64,000 nucleotides of DNA from RYN-230 sp963782185 (GCA_963782185.1 CAWAJB010000020.1:248001-312000), one strand, 5' to 3'; shown: positions 7,428-16,544, numbered from the stretch's first letter. The notes: generated by a model not told the origin, from the sequence alone. Made by a program: numbers and translations.

Positions 7428-8144
7428 ATGCCGTCGATGAATGGGCGGGCCCAGCCGGCTGCCAGGCTTCTCGTTGTCGAGGACGAACCCAACATCCTCG
7501 AGCTGCTGTCCGCCAGCCTCCGCTATGCCGGGTTCGATGTGCTCACCGCGACCGGCGGTACCGAGGCAGTCCAGGCCGCGCAGCGGCACCGGCCCGACCT
7601 CATCGTGCTCGATGTGATGCTGCCCGATATGGACGGGTTCGACGTGGTCCGCCGCCTGCGCGGCGGCGGGGCGCGTATCCCGGTCCTGTTCCTGACCGCG
7701 CGGGACGCCATGGAAGACAAGGTCCGCGGCCTGACCCTGGGCGGTGACGACTACGTCACCAAGCCGTTCAGCCTGGAAGAGGTCATCGCGCGGATCCGCG
7801 CGGTACTCCGCCGGACCCACGGGGACGGGGCCGAGCCCACCCCCCGGCTGAAGTTCGCCGACCTGGAACTGGACGAGGAAAGCCACGAGGTGTGGCGGGC
7901 CGGGCAGCACGTCCAGCTCTCCCCGACCGAGTTCAAGCTGCTGCGCTACTTCATGAGCAACGCCAACCGGGTGCTGTCCAAGATGCAGATCCTCGACCAC
8001 GTGTGGGACTACGACTTCCGGGGCGACACCGGGATCGTGGAGTCCTACGTGTCCGTGCTGCGCCGCAAGGTGGACACCACCGAGCCGCGGCTCATCCACA
8101 CGCTGCGCGGGGTCGGCTACGTGCTGCGCCTGCCTTCCTCGTAG
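7428..8144 (+). CDS. OmpR-family response regulator
   Basis: 238 residues. The ATG at 7428 has AAGG eight bases upstream; ATGs at 7422 and a TTG at 7407 are alternatives. The receiver domain starts at LLVVEDEPNILELL (acidic pocket), has the phospho-acceptor Asp in LIVLDVMLPDMDGF, the Thr switch in VLFLTARD and the Lys in YVTKPFS. A winged-helix DNA-binding domain follows (VQLSPTEFKLLRYF, LDHVWDYDF, VSVLRRKVD, IHTLRGVGYVLR). It is closest in pattern to the MprA/TcrX-like class. The sensor kinase follows 10 bp downstream. Confidence 0.95.
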   Translation: MPSMNGRAQPAARLLVVEDEPNILELLSASLRYAGFDVLTATGGTEAVQAAQRHRPDLIVLDVMLPDMDGFDVVRRLRGGGARIPVLFLTARDAMEDKVRGLTLGGDDYVTKPFSLEEVIARIRAVLRRTHGDGAEPTPRLKFADLELDEESHEVWRAGQHVQLSPTEFKLLRYFMSNANRVLSKMQILDHVWDYDFRGDTGIVESYVSVLRRKVDTTEPRLIHTLRGVGYVLRLPSS

Positions 8145-8154
8145 CCGATCGGGC

Positions 8155-9870
8155 ATGGCGACCACGTCGAGACTGAGCCGCTGGCAGGGGGACCTGCGGC
8201 GGCTGTCCGGGCGTGCCCCGCTGCGGGTCAAGATGATCACCGCGCTGCTCGCGCTGGTCATCGTCGCGCTGGCCATCATCAGCGTGGCCAGCCTCACCGT
8301 GTTCCGCAACTATCAGATCCAGCGCGCCAACCAGCAGATCACGGCCCTGTACGAGCAAGAGGTGATGGGCCTGCACGCCGGCCACGGCGTGAACCCGGGG
8401 GTCACCGCGTTCGGCCCTTACCTGATGGCCATCGTGCCGAGCGGCACGTCGCTGGCGCAGCAGGCCGCCAACCAGCCCGGGCTGCCGGCCGGGACCTCGC
8501 TGCCTGACGTCCCGACCTCCGGCAACTGGTACAAGGCCCACGGCGGGCGCCTGGCCAACGTCGGCTCACTGTCCGGCAGCGACAACTGGCAGGTCGTGGC
8601 CCAGCAGATCCCGCTCGTTTCCACGAACTTCTTCGGCCAGTCCCAGGAGAGCAACGCCACCCTGATCATCGGCGTGGACCTCGGTGACATCAACGGGACC
8701 ATCAGCCAGCTGGCCGGGATCGACCTGATCGTAAGCCTGATCATCATCGTGGGGCTGGCCGTCGTGGGCGTGGCCATCGTCCGGGCGAGCCTGCGCCCGC
8801 TGGCCGACATCGAGAAGACCGCGCGGGCCATCGCGGCCGGTGACCTGTCCCGCCGCGTGCCGGACCAGGACCCGGCCACGGAGGTCGGCCGGCTGGGGCG
8901 GGCGCTGAACACCATGCTGGCCCAGATCGAGACGTCGTTCGACGCCCGGACCCGGTCCGAGGCGGCCGCGCGGCGTTCGGAGGGGCGGATGCGCCAGTTC
9001 GTGGCGGACGCCAGCCACGAGCTGCGCACCCCGCTTACCGCGATGCGCGGGTACGCGGAGTACTACCGCCAGCGGGGCGGCCTGCAGGACGCCGCGCCGC
9101 CCGGGCAGGACGCGGGGGCGGCTGCCAGCGGGCTGGCCAGCGGCGAGGCTGGCGGCAACGGCGGGCTGGCCGGCAGCGAGGCCGGCGGCAACGGCGGGCT
9201 CACCCGCGCCGACATGGACCGGATCATGCAGCGGGTCGAGCAGGAGTCGGCCCGGATGGGCGTGCTGGTCGAGGACATGCTGCTGCTGGCCCGGCTGGAT
9301 CAGCAGCGGCCGATCGAGCACCGCCCCGTGGACCTGCTCACGCTGGCCGCCGACGCGGTGCAGGACGCCCGGATCATCGCCCCGGACCGGGACATCACCC
9401 TCGACGTCGGGTCCGGCGCGGCGTTCCTGGTCCTCGGCGACGAGGTCCGGCTCCGCCAGGTCATCGGCAACCTGATGAACAACGCGCTGACGCACACCCC
9501 CGACGGCACCCCGGTCGCCGTGCGGGTGCTGCCCGGGCCGCGCGAGCCGGTGCCCAGCGTCGTGCTCGAGGTCGCCGACCAGGGCCCCGGCCTGCGCCAG
9601 GACCAGGCGGAGCACGTGTTCGAGCGGTTCTACCGCGCCGACCAGGCCCGGACCAGGACCGCCGGCGGCACCGGCCTCGGACTGGCCATCGTGGCCGCCC
9701 TCGTCGCCGCGCACGGCGGCACCGTCGCGCTGAAGACCGCGCCCGGGCAGGGCGCCACGTTCCGCATCACGCTGCCGCTGGACCCCGAGGCCCGCGACGG
9801 CCAGATGGACGACGGCGACCAGGAGGGCCCGGCCGCCTCCCGCGCGGACGTCGGGGGCCCGGCGACCTGA
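8155..9870 (+). CDS. Sensor histidine kinase (HAMP-HisKA-HATPase)
   Basis: 571 residues. Two membrane helices (about residues 26-48 and 190-212) flank a ~140-residue extracytoplasmic sensor region. A HAMP domain, an H-box (DASHELRTPLTAM), an N-box (NLMNNALTHTPDG) and G-boxes (ADQGPGL, GTGLGLAIV) follow in order. The unusual part is a ~40-residue Gly/Ala/Ser-rich insert directly after the first dimerisation helix, containing two copies of EAGGNGGL, before MDRIMQRVEQESARM. This lengthens the turn of the DHp hairpin. A charged, disordered tail ends the protein. Partner of the upstream regulator, likely in one transcript. Confidence 0.94.
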   Translation: MATTSRLSRWQGDLRRLSGRAPLRVKMITALLALVIVALAIISVASLTVFRNYQIQRANQQITALYEQEVMGLHAGHGVNPGVTAFGPYLMAIVPSGTSLAQQAANQPGLPAGTSLPDVPTSGNWYKAHGGRLANVGSLSGSDNWQVVAQQIPLVSTNFFGQSQESNATLIIGVDLGDINGTISQLAGIDLIVSLIIIVGLAVVGVAIVRASLRPLADIEKTARAIAAGDLSRRVPDQDPATEVGRLGRALNTMLAQIETSFDARTRSEAAARRSEGRMRQFVADASHELRTPLTAMRGYAEYYRQRGGLQDAAPPGQDAGAAASGLASGEAGGNGGLAGSEAGGNGGLTRADMDRIMQRVEQESARMGVLVEDMLLLARLDQQRPIEHRPVDLLTLAADAVQDARIIAPDRDITLDVGSGAAFLVLGDEVRLRQVIGNLMNNALTHTPDGTPVAVRVLPGPREPVPSVVLEVADQGPGLRQDQAEHVFERFYRADQARTRTAGGTGLGLAIVAALVAAHGGTVALKTAPGQGATFRITLPLDPEARDGQMDDGDQEGPAASRADVGGPAT

Positions 9871-9936
9871 GACGCCGGTGGCCTGGCCGCCGCCCGCCCT
9901 GGTCAGGAGCGCGGGACCGGCCGCGGGCGAGGTTCT

Positions 9937-9966
9937 CGTTGCGGAGACAACAGAAGATCCGCAACG
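9937..9966. terminator. Hairpin between convergent genes
   Basis: A perfect 9-bp stem (9937-9945 with 9958-9966) with a 12-base loop lies between the histidine kinase and the convergent fructosamine kinase gene, so it could stop transcription from either side. Confidence 0.5.
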
Positions 9967-9985
9967 GTCCGGTCGGGCAGCTCCC

Positions 9986-11017
9986 TCAGCCAGCCGCGAG
10001 GGCGGCCCGGGCGGCCGCCAGCACGGACTCGCGGTACGAGCTGCCGAACAGGCACGCGTGCACCAGCAGCGGGTGCAGCTGGTGCAGCGGGATCCGGCTG
10101 CGCCAGCCGTCGGCCAGCGGGGCCACCTCCTGATAGGCGCCGGTGATCCGGTCCAGGTAGGGCGCCCCGAACAGGGCCAGCATGGCCAGGTCGGTCTCCC
10201 GGTGGCCGCCCTGCGCGGCCGGGTCGATCAGCCAGCCCCGGCCGCCGGACCACAGGACGTTGCCGGACCAGCAGTCGCCGTGGATCCGGCGGGGCGGCTC
10301 GGGCGGCCCGGCCAGCTCGCCGATGCACCTGATCACCTCCTCCACCAGGTGGGTGTCCGGTCCGGTCAGCACCCCGGTGCCCGCGGCTCGGCGCAGGTAG
10401 GGCAGCAGCCGCTTGACCGCGTACCAGCTGGCCCAGTCGCCCGCTCCGCTGGTGAGCGTGACCGGGCCGGCCGCCTCGGCGCCGGGGTCCGCCGGGCCGG
10501 TCACGGTCGCCTCGGCGGCCACCGTGACCGTGTCACCGGAGCGGTCGCCCAGCGGCAGGGTGGCGATGAACCCCGGCCACGGGGTGCCGAACCGCTCTGC
10601 CCCGGACGCGTGCAGCACGGCCAGGTCCCGCCCGAACTGCTCGGCCGCGTGCTCGTCCGGGGCCTGCTCCGGCAGCCACGTCACGGCGAGCGTGGACGTG
10701 TCCCAGCCGAGCACCTCGGGCAGCGGCACCGCGTGCGCGTCGGCCAGCCAGCGCAGCCCGCGCGCCTCGGCCTCGAACACGCCGCCCAGGTCCTCGCGGG
10801 CCGCCTTGGCGAACGCCAGCCGGCCGTCGGCCAGGGTCACCTGGTAGTGGGCCCACTGATGCTGCGAGCCGGCGGGGCGGATGTCCTGCACCGCGGCGCC
10901 GGTGATCCGCTCCAGCCGCCGGGCCAGCTCCGGGACCCGCCGGGCGAGTTTGGGCAGCGCCGCCGGCGGATCCCCGGTCCCGGGTTCGCCGGCTTCCTGG
11001 TCAGCGGGCCCGCTCAT
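9986..11017 (-). CDS. Fructosamine kinase family protein
   Basis: 343 residues with the FN3K-type protein-kinase-like fold: a nucleotide-binding lobe (SQHQWAHYQVTLADGRLAFA), the catalytic HGDCWSGNVLW and the metal-binding IDPAAQGGHRETDLAML. Family members phosphorylate fructosamine or ribulosamine adducts and so reverse protein glycation. The start ATG overlaps the TGA of the tyrosine phosphatase gene (ATGA), a sign of translational coupling. FN3K next to a low-molecular-weight phosphatase is a recurrent actinobacterial pair, consistent with a phosphatase that clears protein-bound sugar phosphates; that link is inference. Confidence 0.9.
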   Translation of the reverse strand: MSGPADQEAGEPGTGDPPAALPKLARRVPELARRLERITGAAVQDIRPAGSQHQWAHYQVTLADGRLAFAKAAREDLGGVFEAEARGLRWLADAHAVPLPEVLGWDTSTLAVTWLPEQAPDEHAAEQFGRDLAVLHASGAERFGTPWPGFIATLPLGDRSGDTVTVAAEATVTGPADPGAEAAGPVTLTSGAGDWASWYAVKRLLPYLRRAAGTGVLTGPDTHLVEEVIRCIGELAGPPEPPRRIHGDCWSGNVLWSGGRGWLIDPAAQGGHRETDLAMLALFGAPYLDRITGAYQEVAPLADGWRSRIPLHQLHPLLVHACLFGSSYRESVLAAARAALAAG

Positions 11018-11652
11018 GCTCCCGCCGGTCCCCCCGCGGCGTCCGCCGCGACCTCGCCGGGCGGGCCTGTCCCGGCCTGGCGCAGCTGAGCCAGCCGGCC
11101 CACCAGGCCCCGGACCGCGCCCTGCACCAGGTCCAGGGCTTCCGCGTAGTCGGCCTGCGGCCCCCCGTAGGGGTCGGGCACCGCGCCGTCCCAGGGATCG
11201 CCGGATGCCCCGCCGGCCAGGTCCGGGTCGAACGACCGGAACAGCATCAGCCGCGGCCCGGCCGCCTCCGCGTCGGGGGCCAGGGCCCGCAGGGACGCGA
11301 GGTTGCTGCGGTCCATGGCCAGCACCAGGTCGCGCTGGCCGAACCAGGACTGCTGGATCCTCCGGGCCCGGTGCGCGGACCCGTCGTAGCCGCGCCCGGC
11401 CAGCTCCGCCGCGGCCTGCCCGGCCATCGGCTGGCCCAGGTGCCAGTCCCCGGTGCCCGCGCTGTCCACCTCGACCAGCCCGTCCAGCCCGGCCCGGTCC
11501 AGTTCGGCGCGCAGCACCACGTCAGCCATGGGCGACCGGCAGATGTTGCCCAGGCAGACCATGCAGACACGGTACGGGCCGGAGGAACGGCGCGGCGGGG
11601 GCAGCAGGGGCCCCGCGGGCACCGGTGCGGGCGCGGGCACGTCAGCGGGCAT
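11014..11652 (-). CDS. Low-molecular-weight protein tyrosine phosphatase
   Basis: 212 residues from the ATG at 11652; a longer open frame to 11799 lacks homology. After a Pro-rich leader the P-loop VCMVCLGNICRSPMA carries the C-X5-R signature, and DPYGG near the end provides the general-acid Asp. VEVDSAGTGDWHLG is the second conserved block. The enzyme dephosphorylates phosphotyrosine, or possibly phosphosugar adducts given the coupled fructosamine kinase gene. The divergent FAD oxidoreductase starts 156 bp away. Confidence 0.93.
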   Translation of the reverse strand: MPADVPAPAPVPAGPLLPPPRRSSGPYRVCMVCLGNICRSPMADVVLRAELDRAGLDGLVEVDSAGTGDWHLGQPMAGQAAAELAGRGYDGSAHRARRIQQSWFGQRDLVLAMDRSNLASLRALAPDAEAAGPRLMLFRSFDPDLAGGASGDPWDGAVPDPYGGPQADYAEALDLVQGAVRGLVGRLAQLRQAGTGPPGEVAADAAGGPAGA

Positions 11653-11808
11653 GGCTTCAGGATGCCCGACGCGCGGAGTGCTTACGCACGCGAGCCCGGC
11701 CGGCCGTGCCCGGACGGGGGAGAACAGCCGGCCCGCAGCCGGACGGGAGCGCAGCAGCCTCCCGAGGGGGATGACAGGGTACCGGGCCTGGCATGTCACG
11801 ATGGGCGG

Positions 11809-13182
11809 ATGCCGTACCGTTCACTGTCCTACTGGCTGAGCTCGGTGCCCGGGGAACTGTCGCCCCGCGACCCGCTGCCCGGCGATCTCGACGTCAACGT
11901 GGCCATCGCCGGAGCCGGGTTCACCGGCCTGTGGACCGCGTACTACCTGGCCGCCGCCCGCCCGGGGCTGCGCGTCGCGGTCTGCGAGCGGGAGATCGCG
12001 GGCTTCGGCGCCTCCGGCCGCAACGGGGGCTGGTGCTCCGCGCTGTTCCCGGCGTCCCTGGCCAGGCTGGAGCGGATGGCCGGCCGGGACCAGGCCATCG
12101 CCATGTACCGGGCCATGCAAGCCACGGTGGACGAGGTCGCCCGGGTCGTGGCGGCCGAGGGGATCGATTGCCACTGGGCCAAGGGCGGGACGGTGCAGCT
12201 GGCCCGCTCCCCCGCCCAGCTGGAACGGGCCATCGACGAGATCAACGAGGCCCGGTCGTACGGGTTCGGCGAGGACGACGTGCGGCTGCTGACCGCCGCG
12301 GAGACCGCGGAGCGGGTCACCGCGGACGGCGTGGTCGGCGCCACGTACACCCCCCACTGCGCGGCCATCCACCCGGCCCGGCTGGCCCGGGGGCTGGCCG
12401 GGGCGGTGCGCCGCCGCGGGGTCCGGGTGTTCGAGGGCACGCCGGTCACCGACATCGGCCCGGGGCGGTTGCGGACCACGCGAGGCACCGTCCGGGCGCA
12501 GTACGTCATCCGCGCCACCGAGGGCTACACGCCCGAACTGCCCGGCCTGCACCGGGCGATCGCCCCGGTGTATTCGCTGATGATCGCGACCGCGCCGCTG
12601 CCGGAATCCGCCTGGGACACGATCGGGCTGGCCAGCCGGCCGACGTTCACTGATTACCGGCACCTGATCATCTACGGACAGCGCACCGCGGACGGGCGGC
12701 TGGCCTTCGGCGGCCGCGGTGCGCCGTACCACTTCGGCTCCGCGGTGCGGCCCGAGTTCGACCGCTCCCCCGCGGTGTTCAGCGCGCTGCGCCGGACGCT
12801 GCAGGAGCTGTTCCCCGCCCTGGGCGACGTCGAGGTCACGCACACCTGGGGCGGTCCGCTCGGGGCGCCGCGGGACTGGTGCGCATCCGCCGGGCTGGAC
12901 CGGGCCACCGGGCTCGGCTGGGCCGGCGGCTACGTCGGCGACGGCGTGTCCACCACGAACCTGGCCGGGCGCACCCTGGCCGACCTGGTGCTGGGGAACG
13001 ACAGCGACATCACCCGGCTGCCCTGGGTCGGGCACCGCTCGCCGTCCTGGGAGGCCGAGCCACTGCGCTGGCTCGGCGCCAACGCCGGGCTGCAGGCCAT
13101 GAGCTGGGCGGACCGGGCCGAGACGCGGAGCGGCCGGCCGTCCCGGCTGGCCCAGCTGGCCGGCCGCTTCCTGGGCGGCTGA
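11809..13182 (+). CDS. FAD-dependent oxidoreductase (DAO family)
   Basis: 457 residues. The N-terminal Rossmann motif VAIAGAGFTGLWTAYYLA, the FAD-contacting GASGRNGGWCSALFP and C-terminal GLGWAGGYVGDGVSTTNLAG define the D-amino-acid-oxidase/glycine-oxidase fold (gamma-glutamylputrescine oxidase-like branch). It oxidises an amine or imino acid with FAD; the substrate is not readable. GGGCGG lies just before the ATG but is a weak ribosome site. It is divergent from the phosphatase operon and stands alone. Confidence 0.9.
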   Translation: MPYRSLSYWLSSVPGELSPRDPLPGDLDVNVAIAGAGFTGLWTAYYLAAARPGLRVAVCEREIAGFGASGRNGGWCSALFPASLARLERMAGRDQAIAMYRAMQATVDEVARVVAAEGIDCHWAKGGTVQLARSPAQLERAIDEINEARSYGFGEDDVRLLTAAETAERVTADGVVGATYTPHCAAIHPARLARGLAGAVRRRGVRVFEGTPVTDIGPGRLRTTRGTVRAQYVIRATEGYTPELPGLHRAIAPVYSLMIATAPLPESAWDTIGLASRPTFTDYRHLIIYGQRTADGRLAFGGRGAPYHFGSAVRPEFDRSPAVFSALRRTLQELFPALGDVEVTHTWGGPLGAPRDWCASAGLDRATGLGWAGGYVGDGVSTTNLAGRTLADLVLGNDSDITRLPWVGHRSPSWEAEPLRWLGANAGLQAMSWADRAETRSGRPSRLAQLAGRFLGG

Positions 13183-13303
13183 CGCCGGCTCAGGGGAACG
13201 CCCAAACCGGGCAGTTCATGCGCAGGGCCGCCACTTCGCAAACCAGGCAGATCGGGTTATTGTCCTTCCCATACTCATTGGCGCGCGTCTGACGCAATGG
13301 AGC

Positions 13304-14734
13304 GTGGTCGTGTTAAAGATGGTCCGGGTTGCCTTGCTTGCCCTGTCCGCGCTCCTCCTCACCATCGGCCTGGCCCCGGCGGCGCCCGCGCTCGCCCAGG
13401 CGTCCTGCGGCGCATCCGGCGCGGTGACCACGCTGAATGGTTCGCTGCCGGACGGCGCGACCTATCTGCTCCAGTGTCCTGCCGGTGCGTGGAATGGGAC
13501 GCTCTTCCTTTACAGCCACGGGTACGTGGTACCGGGATCGGCCAACCCGGCCGAGGACGTCGGTGATCCGGTCACCGGTAACTGGCTGCTCAGCCACGGC
13601 TTCGCGCTGGCCGGTTCCTCCTATGCCTCGACCGGCTGGGCGATCCAGCAGGCGCTGCCCGATCAGGTGGCCACGCTCGACGTGTTCGACCAGACCTACC
13701 GCACCCCGGGCCGGACGATCGCCTGGGGGCATTCGCTGGGCGGCATCATCACCGCGGGCCTGATCCAGCGCTACCCGGGCCGGTTCAGTGCCGCGCTGCC
13801 GATGTGCGGTGTGCTATCCGGCGGGGTGGCCACCTGGAACACCGCGCTGGATGCGGAGTTCGCCTTCCAGCAGTTGGTCGATCCGTCAGTGCAGGTCGCC
13901 AACATCACCAACCCGAGCGCGAACCTGACCGGGGCCGAGACCGCCGCGACCACCGCGCAGCAGACCCCGCAGGGGCGGGCCCGGCTGGCCCTGGCCGCTG
14001 CACTCGGTGACACCCCGGGCTGGTTCAGCCCGCTGTCCCCCGAGCCCGCCCCCCGGGACGCGGCAGGCCAGGAAGCCAACCAGTTCCAGTGGGACACCCA
14101 GGTTGACTTCCCGTTCATCTTCGCGTTCCGGGCCGAACTCGAAGCCCGGGCGGGCGGGAACCCGTCCTGGAACACAGGCGTGAACTACTTCGCGCAGCTC
14201 GCCCGGTCAGCGGACCTCAGCGAGGTGATCGCGTTGTATCACGCGGCCGGACTGAGCCTGACCGCCGACCTGCGCAAGCTCAACCAGGCCCAGCGGATCA
14301 GCGCCAGCCCGTCAGCGGTCCGCTACCTGGCCCGCAGCATCGCCTTCAACGGCCACCTGGCCGTGCCGGTGCTGACCATGCACACCACCGGGGACGGCCT
14401 GGTGGTCCCGGAGAACGAGCAGGCCTACCAGAGCGTGGTGGACCGGGCGGGCGACGGGCGGATGCTGCGGCAGATCTTCGTGCACCGGGCCGGGCACTGC
14501 GCGTTCACCCCGGCCGAGACCATCACCGCCGCGGCGGCCCTGCTCGGCCGGCTCGGCACCGGGCGATGGAACCCCGCGGCGCTCGACCCCGCCAGCCTCA
14601 ACGGCCAGGCTGCCGCGCTCGGGCCGGCGTACAACATCTTCGCCGTGGGCAGCACCGTCTCGCCGACCGCACCGGCCTTTATCCCGTACCGCCCCGCCCC
14701 GTACCTGCGCCCGTTCGACCTGCCCGGCCGGTGA
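13304..14734 (+). CDS. Secreted alpha/beta-hydrolase
   Basis: About 476 residues. A basic N-terminus and hydrophobic core (LALSALLLTIGLAPAAPALA) form a Sec signal peptide with a likely cut after ALAQA. The nucleophile elbow GHSLGG lies about 145 residues in; an acidic residue near VLTMHTTGDGLV and the His in RAGHCAF complete a plausible Ser-Asp-His triad. The family resembles actinobacterial extracellular hydrolases related to tannase/feruloyl esterase or prolyl peptidase folds; the substrate is unknown. The start is uncertain between GTG 13304, GTG 13310 and ATG 13319; GGAG at 13299 best serves GTG 13310. Confidence 0.85.
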   Translation: MVVLKMVRVALLALSALLLTIGLAPAAPALAQASCGASGAVTTLNGSLPDGATYLLQCPAGAWNGTLFLYSHGYVVPGSANPAEDVGDPVTGNWLLSHGFALAGSSYASTGWAIQQALPDQVATLDVFDQTYRTPGRTIAWGHSLGGIITAGLIQRYPGRFSAALPMCGVLSGGVATWNTALDAEFAFQQLVDPSVQVANITNPSANLTGAETAATTAQQTPQGRARLALAAALGDTPGWFSPLSPEPAPRDAAGQEANQFQWDTQVDFPFIFAFRAELEARAGGNPSWNTGVNYFAQLARSADLSEVIALYHAAGLSLTADLRKLNQAQRISASPSAVRYLARSIAFNGHLAVPVLTMHTTGDGLVVPENEQAYQSVVDRAGDGRMLRQIFVHRAGHCAFTPAETITAAAALLGRLGTGRWNPAALDPASLNGQAAALGPAYNIFAVGSTVSPTAPAFIPYRPAPYLRPFDLPGR

Positions 14735-14740
14735 CCGGGG

Positions 14741-14779
14741 CCGGACTCCCGGGACGGGCGGCCGCCTCCGGGAGTCCGG
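14741..14779 (+). terminator. Hairpin terminator after the hydrolase gene
   Basis: A perfect 12-bp stem (14741-14752 with 14768-14779) and a 15-base loop start six bases after the hydrolase stop codon. Confidence 0.7.
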
Positions 14780-14897
14780 GATACCCGGGAGTCGCGGCGG
14801 GCCCATCGGCCGTGGGGTCGATGACGTACGGCCCTGCCCGCAGCCATGCCCGCCGCCACACGATAGGAGGAGACACAGAAGAGGAGCGGTGGTAGCC

Positions 14898-15446
14898 ATG
14901 CGCGCTGTGGTCGTCTACGAGTCGATGTACGGCAACACACACCAGATCGCCGACGCCATCGGGACCGGCCTGGAGGCCGCCTTCGACGTCACCGTGGCTC
15001 CCGTGTCGCACGCGGACCCGGCCATACTCGACGACGCTGACCTGGTCGTCGTGGGCGGGCCGACCCACGCTCACGGGATGAGCCGGGCGTCCACCCGGAA
15101 GGCCGCGGTCGAGGCCGCGGACAAGCCCGCCAGCCCACTGCGCACCGAGCCCGACGCGCTGAGCCCCGGGCTGCGTGAGTGGCTCGGGTCGCTGGACCGT
15201 TACCAGGTCAAGGCCGCTGCCTTCGATACCAGGATGCACGGGCCGGCCGCGCTGACCGGCCGCGCCTCCAAAGGGGTGGCCCACCTGCTGCGGGCCCACG
15301 GTTTCGAGATGGTCGCCGACCCGGAGAGCTTCCTGGTCACGAAGCAGGACCGGCTGCAGCCCGAGGAGACGAAGCGGGCCCGCGATTGGGGAGCCGGGCT
15401 GGCCGGGAAGATCGCGCCGAGCCACCGGCCGGGTGCCCGCAGCTGA
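14898..15446 (+). CDS. Flavodoxin-domain protein
   Basis: 182 residues from ATG 14898 (a GTG at 14889 is less well spaced from GAGGAG). AVVVYESMYGNTHQIADAIG is the FMN phosphate-binding loop of flavodoxins, and DLVVVGGPTHAHGMS the isoalloxazine-side loop. The rest (YQVKAAAFDTRM, SFLVTKQDRLQPEE) matches the short flavodoxin/menaquinone-dependent-oxidase-like family common in actinobacteria. It probably carries electrons in the cytoplasm; its partner is unknown. A strong terminator follows 70 bp downstream. Confidence 0.88.
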   Translation: MRAVVVYESMYGNTHQIADAIGTGLEAAFDVTVAPVSHADPAILDDADLVVVGGPTHAHGMSRASTRKAAVEAADKPASPLRTEPDALSPGLREWLGSLDRYQVKAAAFDTRMHGPAALTGRASKGVAHLLRAHGFEMVADPESFLVTKQDRLQPEETKRARDWGAGLAGKIAPSHRPGARS

Positions 15447-15516
15447 CGCTCAGGAGCTGAGGGGGCAGCGTCCTGGCCGCCGCGGGCAGCGACCCGGACA
15501 GTGACCAGGCCAGACC

Positions 15517-15557
15517 GGGCCGGGGCCGCCCGCCGCGCAGGCGGGCGGCCCCGGCCC
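15517..15557 (+). terminator. Very strong hairpin terminator
   Basis: A perfect 18-bp GC stem (15517-15534 with 15540-15557) closes a 5-base loop and is followed by TTCGTT. It ends the flavodoxin transcript and also faces the sedolisin remnant on the other strand. Confidence 0.85.
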
Positions 15558-15564
15558 TTCGTTC

Positions 15565-15720
15565 CTAGTGTCCGGCGGTCAGCGCCAGCGCCGGGACGAA
15601 CCGGGCCGCGTTGATCGTGCCCCACCCACTGGCCAGGTCATACCCGGTGGCGGCGTCGTACCCGGTCACGCCCGCGAAGCTGTTGTTGCCCGCGATGATG
15701 TCCACCACGCCCGTGGCGGG
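15565..15720 (-). pseudogene. Sedolisin (S53) peptidase, C-terminal remnant
   Basis: The last ~51 codons of a kumamolisin-like serine-carboxyl peptidase are preserved: VVDIIAGNNSFAGVTGYD followed by AATGYDLASGWGTINAARF, which is the calcium-binding end of the S53 fold. The catalytic Glu-Asp-Ser region is absent, and upstream of 15720 the sequence becomes AT-rich and unrelated. Clearly a stump. Confidence 0.75.
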
Positions 15721-16147
15721 CACGTGCCTGCTGGCCGCGCCCTCAAAATAATGGCACCGGTCCCGCTGGCCGTGCTTTATCTCAAAAGTTATGTCTCGCA
15801 CACACGCTTCCCGCAGAGTTCTTCCAGTGACATTTCGTGGTAAATAAACATGTGGATAATTCAGACGGCTTAGGACGGTGCACGTTAGAAGGCTGAGCGC
15901 CTGCGAGCGCGGCGGCGAGGCCGGCCAGCGGCAGCCGTGTTAGCTCGTGAGTTAGGCCCGGGTCGTGGCGGGCTTGTCAAGAACGGCCGCGATCGGGCCG
16001 AGCCCGGCGACGACGGCACGTTGCGTTCTGGGACTGGCGTCCATGTGCAGATCAGCAGTCGCGGGCTCCTGCCCGGGTCGTGCAGGCACCTCAGGACAAT
16101 CATCCCGCCGGCCAGCACAGCGGCCGCGGGGCTACCGCGACGCCTGC
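15721..16147. other. Gene-free spacer, partly AT-rich
   Basis: Bases 15745-15890 are unusually AT-rich for this genome (AAATAATGG, GTAAATAAACATG). Short frames on both strands show no recognisable protein. It marks the boundary between the sedolisin stump and the promoter of the phasin-like gene. Confidence 0.5.
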
Positions 16148-16178
16148 TTGACAAAGCTAGCAAACTGCGTACTATAGT
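16148..16178 (+). promoter_or_regulatory. Near-consensus sigma-70 promoter
   Basis: TTGACA at 16148-16153 is followed by TACTAT (16170-16175, 16-bp spacer) or TATAGT (16173-16178, 19-bp spacer). A 45-base leader leads to the phasin-like ATG at 16227. Such a strong vegetative promoter is rare in this window. Confidence 0.7.
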
Positions 16179-16226
16179 AAGCAGAAGATGAGACCCCGAG
16201 AGAGACAAGACCCCGAAGGGGAAGAA

Positions 16227-16544
16227 ATGACCGAAACCCGCAGCACCGGCCAGGAAATCCAGACAGACGTCCTTGGCGCGGTCCGCAAGAGCGAGGACAT
16301 GCTGGTCGGCGCGCTCAAGGTCTGGGCTGAGGCAGTCCAGACGATCACGCCGTCCATCCCGATGCCCAACCTGCCCTACACCGACAAGCTGCCCACGCCC
16401 CAGGAGTTCGTGGCCAGCAGCTACGACTTCGCCGAGCAGCTGCTCATCTCCCAGCGGAAGTTCGCTGAGAGCCTGCTCGAGACCATGAAGCCGCTGCTTG
16501 GCGCCGGGAACGGCACGGCACCCAAGAAGAGCGCCACCAAGTAA
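16227..16544 (+). CDS. Phasin-like small helical protein
   Basis: 105 residues. The ATG at 16227 follows AAGGGGAAGAA. The protein is almost wholly amphipathic helix: TDVLGAVRKSEDMLVGALKV, then a Pro break (ITPSIPMPNLPY), then PTPQEFVASSYDFAEQLLIS and KFAESLLETM, with a Lys-rich tail. This helix-Pro-helix layout is like phasins and HbhA-type proteins that coat polyhydroxyalkanoate granules or bind lipids. No polyester synthase gene is in the window, so the role is tentative. A strong promoter precedes it and the decayed acyl-CoA synthetase lies convergently downstream. Confidence 0.65.
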   Translation: MTETRSTGQEIQTDVLGAVRKSEDMLVGALKVWAEAVQTITPSIPMPNLPYTDKLPTPQEFVASSYDFAEQLLISQRKFAESLLETMKPLLGAGNGTAPKKSATK

